64,000 nt of DNA from Vibrio chagasii (GTDB lineage: Bacteria; Pseudomonadota; Gammaproteobacteria; Enterobacterales; Vibrionaceae), in the NCBI RefSeq assembly GCF_024347355.1, contig NZ_AP025467.1, positions 1 to 64,000 of the forward strand, read 5' to 3'. The notes beneath the pieces were generated by a model that saw only the letters and a program-made list of their open reading frames with translations, did not search any database and had not been told where the DNA came from. Shown piece by piece: positions 9,403-18,157 of this stretch. The first letter of the stretch is position 1. The number at the start of each line of letters is the position of its first letter. The position numbers and the translations under genes are program-made.

Positions 9403-10158
9403 TTACCTCACATCACGAATCTTAAAAATTGATACTGGAAATTCTTTGTTAAATGTTTGTTCACGAATCATTTCAACTTCCCAGACGGTAGGGGATGTTA
9501 CGTTAACCTTCTTCATTTCATAATTCATATTGAGTCTAAAAATCCAAATGGCTCGTTTCCAAATAAAATTATCAGTAATTTGTCTGCCAGCTAAACCATA
9601 GTTTTCTAGGGTGATCGAGTCTTCGTCTATGTTCACACTCGCTGAAGTCTCATATTTCTTCAATATTTTTAGATAGTTACTCTTGTCTAGAAGTTCATAG
9701 AATCGGTCTTGTGTATCGGTTTCTGAGTCTAAGTGGTTGGCTTTACATTTTGAAATCACTTCTGCCGAGTTTAAATAGTTCATCGAAAAGCAATCTCTAA
9801 GACTCTCGACTAGATATTTACGAATCGCTTTCTCAGACTCTTCCTCACTTAAAGTTTCACCTGGATGCAGCTCTTGGTTCGGTTTAGGCAGAATATGAGA
9901 AGTTACTTTAAGCATCTGTACCGCAGTGTCACTAGTAGTTGATGCGATGTAATTTTTTGTGGCTATTATTCCCATAGATTTAATGAATGTGTTTAGTGCG
10001 AATATGGCAGCTAAAATAGAAAGGACAGCAAGTACTAATGAATAGTATGGCGATCGATTTATGGCTAAATAGTTTTCGCGGATCAGGTCATGTTTACAGG
10101 CACTGCGTTCTGACTTTGGCATGAACATTTTTAACTTTTCGGTGAGTATGCGAATCAT
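9403..10158 (-). CDS. DotI/IcmL-type inner-membrane protein (paralogue 3)
   Basis: Bitopic inner-membrane protein of 251 residues: cytoplasmic N-terminus of about 38 residues, one membrane segment (YSLVLAVLSILAAIFAL), then a periplasmic domain. The periplasmic part contains the DotI/IcmL-like pattern ESLRDCFSMNYLNS followed by FYELLDKSNYLKILKKY and a late WKRAIWIFRLNM strand. In Legionella the DotI-DotJ complex forms an inner-membrane part of the secretion machine, and TraM is the IncI counterpart. The gene overlaps the preceding one by four bases. It is more diverged than the 10769 copy, with an acidic insertion around residues 90-105. Confidence 0.65.
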   Translation of the reverse strand: MIRILTEKLKMFMPKSERSACKHDLIRENYLAINRSPYYSLVLAVLSILAAIFALNTFIKSMGIIATKNYIASTTSDTAVQMLKVTSHILPKPNQELHPGETLSEEESEKAIRKYLVESLRDCFSMNYLNSAEVISKCKANHLDSETDTQDRFYELLDKSNYLKILKKYETSASVNIDEDSITLENYGLAGRQITDNFIWKRAIWIFRLNMNYEMKKVNVTSPTVWEVEMIREQTFNKEFPVSIFKIRDVR

Positions 10159-10790
10159 TTGAACACCACATTTTCAATAAGTAGGCTACTAGGGTTATTA
10201 GCTCTTTCATCCGGTATGACTGTGTAATACGCAATAAAGGAGGTTGTTTCGTCGCCGGACAGGGTTTGAACCGTCACCATCATTGGAACTTCAACTACCC
10301 ACAATAACGGGTCTTCAGGTTTATTCCTTTGTATGACTATTGGGTTGTAAGGGACTACGGTATCAGCTCGACCTTCGGAGCTAATTATTGCATCAAGTAG
10401 GCTGTCAGTTGGATAAACTTGAAACAGGGAGTAGGCCGCAATAGGGGCAAAATGCTTGTACACACAGTCACCATAATCGTTTACTGCTATGCCGTTTTGT
10501 ATTGATTCAGCTGTATCATAGTCAATTGAATAACATGAACTGGCCATTCGCCTAAGAAAACGAATAACCTTCAAGTCCGTATATCTTGGGTTCTGTGAGA
10601 CATATGCTTTGGTGTATGAACCATCATTATTTACATACACAAATGCCCTTTCAGGGTTTCCAAGAAGGTCATGCCTAAATGCATCTATCTTGAATAAGAA
10701 AAATATTGAAAGGGTGATGGCAACCCAGTATGGCCAGTCCATCTTAGCCAATTTTAAGACATCCTTGATCATTCGTAACCTACCAACCAA
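10155..10790 (-). CDS. DotI/IcmL-type inner-membrane protein (paralogue 2)
   Basis: 211 residues with one membrane segment near residue 20-35 (YWVAITLSIFFLF) and a periplasmic domain. IRFLRRMASSCYSIDYD corresponds to the helix seen in its two neighbours, then FAPIAAYSLFQVYPTDSLL, and a final WVVEVPMMVTVQT strand typical of the IcmL core. The start overlaps the end of the 10769 gene by 22 bases and its stop overlaps the next start by four, so translation is coupled. Similarity to DotI is by pattern and position rather than by strong identity; an independent small membrane protein remains possible. Confidence 0.6.
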   Translation of the reverse strand: MVGRLRMIKDVLKLAKMDWPYWVAITLSIFFLFKIDAFRHDLLGNPERAFVYVNNDGSYTKAYVSQNPRYTDLKVIRFLRRMASSCYSIDYDTAESIQNGIAVNDYGDCVYKHFAPIAAYSLFQVYPTDSLLDAIISSEGRADTVVPYNPIVIQRNKPEDPLLWVVEVPMMVTVQTLSGDETTSFIAYYTVIPDERANNPSSLLIENVVFK

Positions 10791-11458
10791 TTAGTTGAAT
10801 CGATTATTTTTACAGCACTAGCACCTTTTCCTTTTGGAACCCTTTGTAAGTCGAGGTCAAATTCAATTGTTGCTACCTTTCTTCTTTGGTTTCTACGTCT
10901 CTCTGCTTCAGATTCGGCTTTATCTTCAGTCTGAAGTGATTTTCTTATTATCTGGCCCTTTACTTTTACCCGCCAAACCCAGTACGCCCCTTTAACAAAC
11001 TCACCTCTAATATAGCCATCGACTTTATCGCTATATTCCAGAAATGGAGCTCTTGTTGGGTAGAATTCTAGTATTTCGCTGTTAGTAAAAATTTCGCTGT
11101 AAAGCCCTGAGTTCTCAATGCCTTTCGAAAAAGATTCCCAGCCTGTGGTGGTGAAAAATTGCACCGCAGAAGTCGTCATACTGTGTTTATAGTTATCGAA
11201 AGACATCGAAAGTGTGTTGTGCATCGCTTCAGTAACAAAGTCTTTAATCTCTGCATCTTCAAATAACTTCTCATTCAACGGGACTTGCGGAACGATACGA
11301 ACAATGCCGTTGTCTTCATATGTCGGAATTTGATATAGGCCAGATTTATTAGTTGAAAGGTTGTTTAGCAAGCCTTCAAGTAAATAGAACAATGTCAGTA
11401 TGAATAAAAAACTGAGAAGGAGGGTTTTGTTGTTTTGAACGACTGAAGCTCTGAACAT
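10769..11458 (-). CDS. dotI: DotI/IcmL homologue (TraM-type) of the secretion system
   Basis: The clearest DotI/IcmL member of the three. A single N-terminal membrane segment (LLLSFLFILTLFYLLEGLL) precedes a periplasmic domain with FVTEAMHNTLSMSFDNY, then FFTTTGWESFSKGIENSG, a hallmark of the family, and ending VWRVKVKGQIIRKS. The C-terminal 50 residues are charged and basic. Known role in the family: inner-membrane component binding the coupling complex and the periplasmic ring. It begins two bases after the preceding gene and heads a run of three related genes. Confidence 0.8.
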   Translation of the reverse strand: MFRASVVQNNKTLLLSFLFILTLFYLLEGLLNNLSTNKSGLYQIPTYEDNGIVRIVPQVPLNEKLFEDAEIKDFVTEAMHNTLSMSFDNYKHSMTTSAVQFFTTTGWESFSKGIENSGLYSEIFTNSEILEFYPTRAPFLEYSDKVDGYIRGEFVKGAYWVWRVKVKGQIIRKSLQTEDKAESEAERRRNQRRKVATIEFDLDLQRVPKGKGASAVKIIDSTNWLVGYE

Positions 11459-11460
11459 AA

Positions 11461-11844
11461 TTAGTCCAAATTTTTAAGTTTGATAGGAGGGCTAGTTTTT
11501 TCAATTCTCGCGTCATGAGAAGTTGCACTGATTTGAATGTCTTCAAGGAGCTGAAAATTAATAGTGGCGCCTGCTAGAAAGATGATGGTAAGCGCCCAAC
11601 AGAAGTATGAAATAGTATTTAGAACAGTTGCCGCTCTCTTGGCTAGAAACGGATTTCTGTTAACACCTGATCTTTTTGCACGTCTTCTTAAATATGAATC
11701 TTCTTTATGGCTTTCACCATTAGTTATGGCATCGATCTGAGTTTTGACTTGTGAAGGTACTGTAGAACTACCTGCGATTGTTATTTTTTCAGACGCTTCA
11801 CTTATGCTCTTAAAATTAGTGCTTTTGGAGCGAATTTCTTCCAT
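11461..11844 (-). CDS. Small single-pass membrane protein of the DotI operon
   Basis: 127 residues, not recognised. The N-terminal 75 residues are polar and basic (RRRAKRSGVNRNP), followed by one membrane segment (ISYFCWALTIIFLAGATI) and a short C-terminal tail with IKLKNLD. It lies between the 11853 gene and dotI with gaps of eight and two bases, so it is very likely part of the secretion operon. The topology (cytoplasmic basic arm, one segment) would fit a small accessory subunit. Confidence 0.6.
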   Translation of the reverse strand: MEEIRSKSTNFKSISEASEKITIAGSSTVPSQVKTQIDAITNGESHKEDSYLRRRAKRSGVNRNPFLAKRAATVLNTISYFCWALTIIFLAGATINFQLLEDIQISATSHDARIEKTSPPIKLKNLD

Positions 11845-11852
11845 ATATCCAC

Positions 11853-12224
11853 CTAGACCCGTTCGCCATTGATTGTGTCTATAAGGCTCTTTAATGACGT
11901 AAATTGATAACCTTCAATTTGGAATGCATCAATTCCTGCAGACATGCAACTAAGAACCTTCCCCTTACAAACTTTTACTGACGTAATTGAAATTGTTGAG
12001 TTGTCATTGGTGTCAATGAGATAACATTGATCCAGTACTTTTCGCTCAGGGTGGTTTCTGTCGACTTTTGAAACTAATATCGACAAAACAGAGCTATTAG
12101 ATGTAAGGTCGGTGAGTTCAATTTCAGCCACCCTAATTCCATAGTCAATGTTCGTAATTTCACAAAGAAATTGACTTGATTTGGACTTAACCCACAAAAT
12201 TTTCTTACCGAGTAGTGAATTCAA
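11853..12224 (-). CDS. Hypothetical protein, first gene of the DotI operon
   Basis: 123 residues, soluble, rich in beta-strand-like alternation (KILWVKSKSSQFLCEITNI, then VAEIELTDLT). No family recognised and no signal peptide. It opens the leftward operon and is divergent from the 12305 membrane gene, so it could be a regulator or a small structural protein. Four cysteines are spread through the chain without a metal-site pattern. Confidence 0.55.
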   Translation of the reverse strand: MNSLLGKKILWVKSKSSQFLCEITNIDYGIRVAEIELTDLTSNSSVLSILVSKVDRNHPERKVLDQCYLIDTNDNSTISITSVKVCKGKVLSCMSAGIDAFQIEGYQFTSLKSLIDTINGERV

Positions 12225-12304
12225 ACGTACATTGCCTATTGCTTAATATCTAATCTTGGTCAAAAATATATGTCGTTTATGACTAAAATGCAATGGTGTG
12301 ACTG
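12225..12304. promoter_or_regulatory. Divergent promoter region between the two secretion operons
   Basis: Only 80 bases separate the start codons of the leftward DotI operon and the rightward DotM-to-DotO operon. The stretch is AT-rich and includes TTGGTC followed 17 bases later by TATGACTAAAAT, a plausible rightward promoter. Shared control of both operons from here is an inference. Confidence 0.45.
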
Positions 12305-12787
12305 ATGCTGGTTTTAATTTTCTTTCAATACATCTCACTTTTACTAATGCCTTTCTCGAGCGGGTTGTCGTTAATTCTACCGACGATCTCATTCCTGGTG
12401 ATTTACTTTGTTCTATACAAAGACTTTAGAAATTTAGACTCGATGGTAAAAGGTCACCTCATCGGGCAGATGATGGTTGGTGTAACGACAGTTGTCTCCG
12501 TCATTGCGCTAACGTTGACATTTGGAATAACACAGGAGATGAAACAGCTTACAGAGGTGGACAAAGAAGCTTCTAGTCTAGTCATCATGATTTTGGGGTT
12601 TTGCGTTTTTTTACGGTATTACTACTTCGTGTCCATAAACTTCCTTCTATTTAGAAAAAGACTTCCTTATGAAAAAGCCTTGCCTATACCAATCACCAAA
12701 CGAAAGTACGACCAAATCAAAGAAGTTTTAAGCAGAAAATCCTTGGAAGATAGCAATATCGTCTTCAAAAAAGAGGGTAAGGCTTGA
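12305..12787 (+). CDS. Small polytopic membrane protein, first gene of the DotM-DotO operon
   Basis: 160 residues with four predicted membrane segments (starting FFQYISLLLMPF, ILPTISFLVIYFVLY, MMVGVTTVVSVIALTL and VIMILGFCVFLRYYYF) and a basic cytoplasmic tail ending KKEGKA. No family recognised. It sits one base before the DotM gene, so is probably translated with it. In Legionella IcmT or IcmS-type small genes take comparable positions but have no evident similarity here. Confidence 0.6.
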   Translation: MLVLIFFQYISLLLMPFSSGLSLILPTISFLVIYFVLYKDFRNLDSMVKGHLIGQMMVGVTTVVSVIALTLTFGITQEMKQLTEVDKEASSLVIMILGFCVFLRYYYFVSINFLLFRKRLPYEKALPIPITKRKYDQIKEVLSRKSLEDSNIVFKKEGKA

Positions 12788-12788
12788 T

Positions 12789-14405
12789 ATGAGTAAGATT
12801 TCACCAGAAAAACAAAATGAATTGAATTCTAGTGCCTTGTTATCTTTAGGCATTGCACTAGGTATGTTCTATGCGGCATACACCTACTTTTTCTTTGTAT
12901 TTGGCTTTCTATGGAGAGCTTTGAAAATAGCTCAAATGTTCGTTTTCTATTTGTTCGAGATATTGGCAGTTACATTGGTAGGAGCCTTCACCAACTTTCA
13001 TGGCTGGGGTTTTAAGGAAGGTGTCTTGCAGTTACTAGAGGTGCATTACTCACAATTAACCCCAGAGTACATTTATGCTTTTGACCATTTATTCGGCAAC
13101 ATGTTGAAATGGCCATTCGCAGCCTTTCTGATTTATATAGGTATTAAAGAGTACAAAATCAGAACAGAGGCGCGTAGAAACTATTCTGTCGAGAAGATGA
13201 TAAGGTCAGCTTCTAAGGTTCACCCACATTTAAGACGCTTAGTTCCGCCCAACCCGTTTGATAAGTTGCTCGGTTTTACTCTTGGTTGGTTAGTACCTTC
13301 TTTCAAGGAGAGATTGTCAGGTGAAAATCCGTGTGATTTTTCACATGACTTTGATTTTAAGGATCGTTCTAGTTACAACAATAGGTATGCCATGGGTGTT
13401 TCACCCACAGAGCTTCTTACCGCCAACCCTCCGCTTGGAGTGACAGAGGATGAAATTAAGCGTGATATAGAAATGCAAAAGTCTACTGGGTTTGTCACAA
13501 ACTTTAGACCAATTTGCCACTTCTTTTATGCTGAAAATGAGAAAGATTCGACTATCGATTTCTGCTTTAGAACAGCGACTATTTCCATGGAAAGGCTGCT
13601 TCTGAATCCAATATCAGAGAAGATTGATAATATGGATCAAGTGGCTCGCCTGTTTGACAAGAACGGAAAACTACTACCACTGGAGTATCTTGACTCAAAC
13701 GGGGAGCCCACGGATAAACTAAAAAAAGGAGGTGCCATTTGTGGTGGATTTCGTCCAACTACTTTGCTGAATGAAGGGAATCCGTACAGAGGAACTATCG
13801 AAGATACTTATCTTCTTTTTGATAAAAACGAACAAAGAATCCTTACACAACTCGAAGAAAAAATGAAAGGGAAAACGACAAGGTCATTTGATGAAATCTT
13901 GTTCGCGGTTGTTACAAAGAGGCATGCATATTCAACAACAGTTATTTGGGCGTTGATGATGCTGTTTAAAGATGTAAGTAGAATAGCAGGTACCGAATTT
14001 TCTTGGGTTATGAGACATAACAGGAATTTAGGTATGGTAATGCAATCGATAGGCCGAGAAACTCCTTTTCTTGAAGCTTCATCTACTAGGTCGCATTTTC
14101 TAATGGAATATAAGGCGGGGTTTGGTATGACTGTCCCTGCTGTATTAGGGGCAGTAAAAGATTTACATGTAAATGCAAAGAGGATATTGGCGGCAGGTAA
14201 AATATCAGAAGACTTATTGAACATGGATGAAGACGAATTCTCAAAAATATTTAATTTGAATCCAAATGAAGCGCAAGAGAAGAAAGAATCTGAAGCCATT
14301 AAAATCCTGAAAAGTATGGGGGTAGATGTCGATAAAGGGGAGGCATACAAGGACCCGTATGCTGATGTTCCTGAGCTGATCAAGCAGTATAAGGAAAGCA
14401 AATAA
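12789..14405 (+). CDS. dotM: DotM/IcmP (TrbA-type) component of the coupling complex
   Basis: 538 residues. Two or three N-terminal membrane segments (ALLSLGIALGMFYAAYTYFFF, FVFYLFEILAVTLVG and a third near residue 108) precede a large cytoplasmic domain. The C-terminal half holds the DotM-like stretch LNMGMVMQSIGRETPFLEAS-type pattern, seen here as NLGMVMQSIGRETPFLE followed by AHFLMEY-like SHFLMEYKAGFG. In the family DotM works with the ATPase DotL and the small protein DotN to recruit substrates; TrbA is the IncI plasmid homologue. The stop overlaps the dotL start by one base. At 538 residues it is longer than Legionella DotM (about 380) because of an insertion before the conserved C-terminus. 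Confidence 0.8.
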   Translation: MSKISPEKQNELNSSALLSLGIALGMFYAAYTYFFFVFGFLWRALKIAQMFVFYLFEILAVTLVGAFTNFHGWGFKEGVLQLLEVHYSQLTPEYIYAFDHLFGNMLKWPFAAFLIYIGIKEYKIRTEARRNYSVEKMIRSASKVHPHLRRLVPPNPFDKLLGFTLGWLVPSFKERLSGENPCDFSHDFDFKDRSSYNNRYAMGVSPTELLTANPPLGVTEDEIKRDIEMQKSTGFVTNFRPICHFFYAENEKDSTIDFCFRTATISMERLLLNPISEKIDNMDQVARLFDKNGKLLPLEYLDSNGEPTDKLKKGGAICGGFRPTTLLNEGNPYRGTIEDTYLLFDKNEQRILTQLEEKMKGKTTRSFDEILFAVVTKRHAYSTTVIWALMMLFKDVSRIAGTEFSWVMRHNRNLGMVMQSIGRETPFLEASSTRSHFLMEYKAGFGMTVPAVLGAVKDLHVNAKRILAAGKISEDLLNMDEDEFSKIFNLNPNEAQEKKESEAIKILKSMGVDVDKGEAYKDPYADVPELIKQYKESK

Positions 14406-17035
14406 TGGCAAACTTCAAGAAACAATCTGTTAATAACATTAACCCTGAACTTCACGACCCTAACTTATTTCATCGCGATTCTCGTCCGTTTACTGTCCAA
14501 CTCGGTAGCTTTATAAGCCAAATATTTCCCTTGCTGTTAATGCTATTTGGCATGTTGTTGTTCATTGCTCCAGAATACGGCGATTTCATATTTGCTTTTG
14601 CTGTTGGTGTTCGACTGGCAACAACACGCAAAGATCATGATTATCCATTTGATGCACCTGAATGGTCATCATACATTTCAAAAAAGGAATCTCTTGGTTC
14701 CGCTATTCAAAATGGCCGGCTAATTCCCAAACGCGAGGCAGGTAAAGGGACACTGATATTTGGTATTGAGTATTTTAAGCGAAGGTTATTGGCCTCAAAT
14801 CCAGACATGGAAACTCGGCATAGTTTGGTGATGGGCTCAACTGGTAGTGGAAAAACGGTCCTGATACTTACAATGCTTTTTCAGTGCCTCCTTCAGCCTG
14901 GAGGAACATCTGCGGTTATAGTGGATGGTAAGGCAGACATTAAATTATTTTGGACCATATTTGCCATTCTAAAAAGGCTAGACCGCCTACATGATTTCTT
15001 GGTTCTAAACTTTTTAACTCCGATGGATACTCTTGATACGTCAAATATGCATGATGATGCGTTGATTTCGAACAATATGAATATCCTAAACAACGGTACT
15101 CCGGACCAAATGAAAACTCTTACGATGGGGCTGGGACGTGACAGCGAAGGGGGGGATTCTTCATTTTGGGAAGGACGAACATCTACGATGATCGGAGCTT
15201 CTTATCAGTATTTAGTCTACGAAAGGGATATTGAGGGCCTTGATCTTAACATCGAAGTTGTACGGAATTTCCTTGTTTTAAGAAACATGTTGAAAAAGGC
15301 TTCACGTAAAGATGTGCCTTTGAAATACAGACTTCCACTTCAGCAGTACCTTAAAACATTACCTACTATTTCAGATTCAGTTTTTGAACAAAGTGAGTCT
15401 GAAATTGATCAGATGGATATCTACACAAAAGCCGAAGAGCAGCACTCGTACAACGTTATGATGGTCAGTGAAACTATGTCTGATTTAAGTGAAACAATGA
15501 ATCATATCTTTGTAACAAAGCTGTCAGAAGTCAACATGACTGACGTTTGTTTAGGTGGACGCGTTCTATTAGTGCTTCTACCGTCAATTGCTAAAAACGC
15601 GGATTCAGTAGCTGCATTGGGAAGGCTTTTATTACAAGGCTTGCGGCCAATTCTAATGAGGGCGGCAGGGTATAAGTTGCAAGGAAACAGAGTGACGCTT
15701 GATAACAGGCCATCTTCTGCAAAATATCCTGTAAGGCTTTTCTTTGATGAGTATGGCATGTATGCCGTCAAAGGTTTCTATGTGATTGTGTCATTAGTTA
15801 GAAGTTACGGTTTTCACGTTCTCTTTGGGGCACAGACAGCTGGGATGTTCCAACGTGTGTGCGGTCGAGAAGAATATGAAGCACTAATGGGTAACCTCAA
15901 TAACAAATTTATCCTGAAAAACGAAGACCATGGAGAATCATTGTCACTTGCTTTGGGTAGAACCGGAAAAGTGTTCGGCGCAAGACAAGATAAAATTGAG
16001 AATGAAGTTGGTGGCGCGGTACATGAAAAAGATGACGTTAGGGTAGAGGCTAATGACATGGTAAATGCCCAAATGCTGGCAAGCGCGACCCCAGGAGAGG
16101 GCTTATATATTTACGGTGGTGACGTATATCCATTTAAAGCGCTTGAACTAAAATTCCCAGAAGTTGACACATCTCGACTGAACTATTTTAGTCAAGTCTT
16201 GGACCCATCTTTAGATGAAATTGATGATGCCAAGCGACAAGTTTTATTGAAAAATTCTGAATACGTAGAACAAGCAAATGAGTTCGTAAATTTGGAAATG
16301 GAACCTCTTGAGTTTAAAGAATTGAGCTGCGATTTGCAGTACGTTCGGTCCCTAAATATCACCGATAACTTATCTAAGCAAATGATGTTGGCATTGGGCC
16401 GTAGTGTCCTGGAAATAGCTGAAGAGGTTGTCGAAGAGGACGTTAGTGTTACCGACACTATTCAGGAATCGGGATTTACTGAGAGTGTTGATGAAGAGTT
16501 TGGGAATATCTCGATTGATGACGCAGAGTTACAAGTGATAGAGGCTCAGAGTTATCAAGATGATGTTGCTGGTGAATATAATGAAGAAGTCGACTTTAGC
16601 GATTATGAGCTTTATATGGGGATTCAGCCTGACTTTCAAAACGATGAAAACGATGAAAGCGATGGTAATTTTGAAAGTGGTTCATTGGATTCGGCAATCA
16701 ATGGTGAGGTTAACATTGAAGCATTCAAAAATACCGCGTATGAGGATATTCAAAATCAGTATAAAAATCGATATGTATCAAGCAATTTATCCAATGAACA
16801 ATTGCAAGCGGCTCTTGATGATTCACAAGTCGATATTAAGGAAACTGTAATTGATCTCTCACTGTTTGGCGGCGAGGACGAAGCAACGGCAGTAACGGGA
16901 GCGGAACATGCGATAAGCAAGATTAAAGAAGTACTAAACTACCCTAACTCAGAACTACCTTCAGAGCCAATTTCAACAGAGAATGTAAATAGTGTTGTAG
17001 AGGATACATTAAACTCCCTTGGTTCCCACTTTTAG
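14405..17035 (+). CDS. dotL: DotL/IcmO (TrbC-type) coupling ATPase
   Basis: Type IV coupling protein of 876 residues. Two membrane segments lie between residues 35 and 75. Walker A GSTGSGKT is at residues 144-151 and Walker B VRLFFDEYGMY near residue 440, followed by the FGAQTAGMFQ motif and the LATPGEG-like SATPGEGLYIYGG. The last 230 residues are strongly acidic and low in complexity (runs of DDAEL, NDENDESDGN), much as the DotL tail that docks adaptor proteins in Legionella. It pairs with DotM upstream and DotN further down the same operon. Role: hands the DNA-relaxase complex to the channel. A distinct relaxase is not in this window. Confidence 0.9.
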   Translation: MANFKKQSVNNINPELHDPNLFHRDSRPFTVQLGSFISQIFPLLLMLFGMLLFIAPEYGDFIFAFAVGVRLATTRKDHDYPFDAPEWSSYISKKESLGSAIQNGRLIPKREAGKGTLIFGIEYFKRRLLASNPDMETRHSLVMGSTGSGKTVLILTMLFQCLLQPGGTSAVIVDGKADIKLFWTIFAILKRLDRLHDFLVLNFLTPMDTLDTSNMHDDALISNNMNILNNGTPDQMKTLTMGLGRDSEGGDSSFWEGRTSTMIGASYQYLVYERDIEGLDLNIEVVRNFLVLRNMLKKASRKDVPLKYRLPLQQYLKTLPTISDSVFEQSESEIDQMDIYTKAEEQHSYNVMMVSETMSDLSETMNHIFVTKLSEVNMTDVCLGGRVLLVLLPSIAKNADSVAALGRLLLQGLRPILMRAAGYKLQGNRVTLDNRPSSAKYPVRLFFDEYGMYAVKGFYVIVSLVRSYGFHVLFGAQTAGMFQRVCGREEYEALMGNLNNKFILKNEDHGESLSLALGRTGKVFGARQDKIENEVGGAVHEKDDVRVEANDMVNAQMLASATPGEGLYIYGGDVYPFKALELKFPEVDTSRLNYFSQVLDPSLDEIDDAKRQVLLKNSEYVEQANEFVNLEMEPLEFKELSCDLQYVRSLNITDNLSKQMMLALGRSVLEIAEEVVEEDVSVTDTIQESGFTESVDEEFGNISIDDAELQVIEAQSYQDDVAGEYNEEVDFSDYELYMGIQPDFQNDENDESDGNFESGSLDSAINGEVNIEAFKNTAYEDIQNQYKNRYVSSNLSNEQLQAALDDSQVDIKETVIDLSLFGGEDEATAVTGAEHAISKIKEVLNYPNSELPSEPISTENVNSVVEDTLNSLGSHF

Positions 17036-17095
17036 GGTTGTTTTTAATTGTGTAATGAAATATATTTTACCTAGGGTACTCAAAGGAAGAACAAT

Positions 17096-18157
17096 GTGGC
17101 TCAAAAAAATATAGTTTCAAATATCACTTTAGGTCTTTGCTGGGCAGCATTGCTTTCTTTTAGTAACCCTGTGTTATCAAATGTTTTGACTGAGGATGAG
17201 GTTGTTAGTGCTCTCCTATTTAAGTATGGCGGGATTGAAGAAGTACTTATCCATGTTGATGAACTATCAGTACCACAACAAAATGCGATGCAACGATACA
17301 TTACTAATTTGGAATATTTAAAATTACAGTCGAATTATAAGAACCGAACCAAACTGGAATTGTTGGGTGCAGAAAATGCACAAAATGACTTATATCTACA
17401 ACATAAAATAAATTCAGACCCAAACTTCATTGAAAAAATGAGGTTACTTGAACAACAAGCTGTATTCGCCAAAAACAAGTTGCTGCATGAGCCACCCAAA
17501 AGCTTGATAGACACTGTTCCATTTGACCCATCATTACCGCAGGAACTCAACTTGCAGGTGTATCCAGGGTTCCCAGGGGCGATTTCATTCTTCGATCAAA
17601 CAGGGGCTCCTTGGCCTATTCTGTTGGTCAAACAAGGTACGGACGGCGTATTCAAATCCGAAAAAATGCCAAATAACTCATACAGTCTCGAAGCTCAAAC
17701 CGCTGGCGTTACTAATAGTGGTTGGTTTGTACTAGAGGGCCTTGATACTACGATTCCATTTAGAATTACGTCCCAGAACACCGACTATTTTAACTCTAGA
17801 AGACAAGTGATACTTCCATTAATCGGCCCTAACGCAAAACCATTGAAATACACGTCTTCCTCTAGAGTCGATGTTGCTAAGGCCGGACCTGAATTTTATT
17901 CATTCTTATCTGGAACAACTAATGGTGTTTCAGGAGCAAAGGAAGCAAAGCTTGAAGGCATCAAAGGTCAAGCATTTCTATACAATGACTTTGTTTATAT
18001 CAGAACAACCGCCAACCTAAGAGGTAAGGGAAGCTCATTGGTTCAAGAAGGTAGTGTTGGCGCGTATAACCTTTATAAATTGTACCCACGATCTTTTTAT
18101 TGGTTTTTCGATGGAAGAGCAAAGGTTAAAGCCTTTGTCAGTGATGAGAGAAGATAA
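17096..18157 (+). CDS. dotH: DotH/IcmK (TraN-type) outer-membrane core protein
   Basis: 353 residues. The N-terminus is a signal peptide (NITLGLCWAALLSFSNPVLS). The conserved DotH core is clear: LQVYPGFPGAISFFDQTGAP, then WPI, and later SRRQVILPLIGPNAKPLKY. The GTG start at 17096 has AAGGAAG eight bases before it, and no in-frame ATG gives the signal peptide. DotH forms the outer-membrane ring with lipoproteins DotC and DotD, which are not present in this window. The stop overlaps the dotG start by one base. Confidence 0.88.
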   Translation: MAQKNIVSNITLGLCWAALLSFSNPVLSNVLTEDEVVSALLFKYGGIEEVLIHVDELSVPQQNAMQRYITNLEYLKLQSNYKNRTKLELLGAENAQNDLYLQHKINSDPNFIEKMRLLEQQAVFAKNKLLHEPPKSLIDTVPFDPSLPQELNLQVYPGFPGAISFFDQTGAPWPILLVKQGTDGVFKSEKMPNNSYSLEAQTAGVTNSGWFVLEGLDTTIPFRITSQNTDYFNSRRQVILPLIGPNAKPLKYTSSSRVDVAKAGPEFYSFLSGTTNGVSGAKEAKLEGIKGQAFLYNDFVYIRTTANLRGKGSSLVQEGSVGAYNLYKLYPRSFYWFFDGRAKVKAFVSDERR

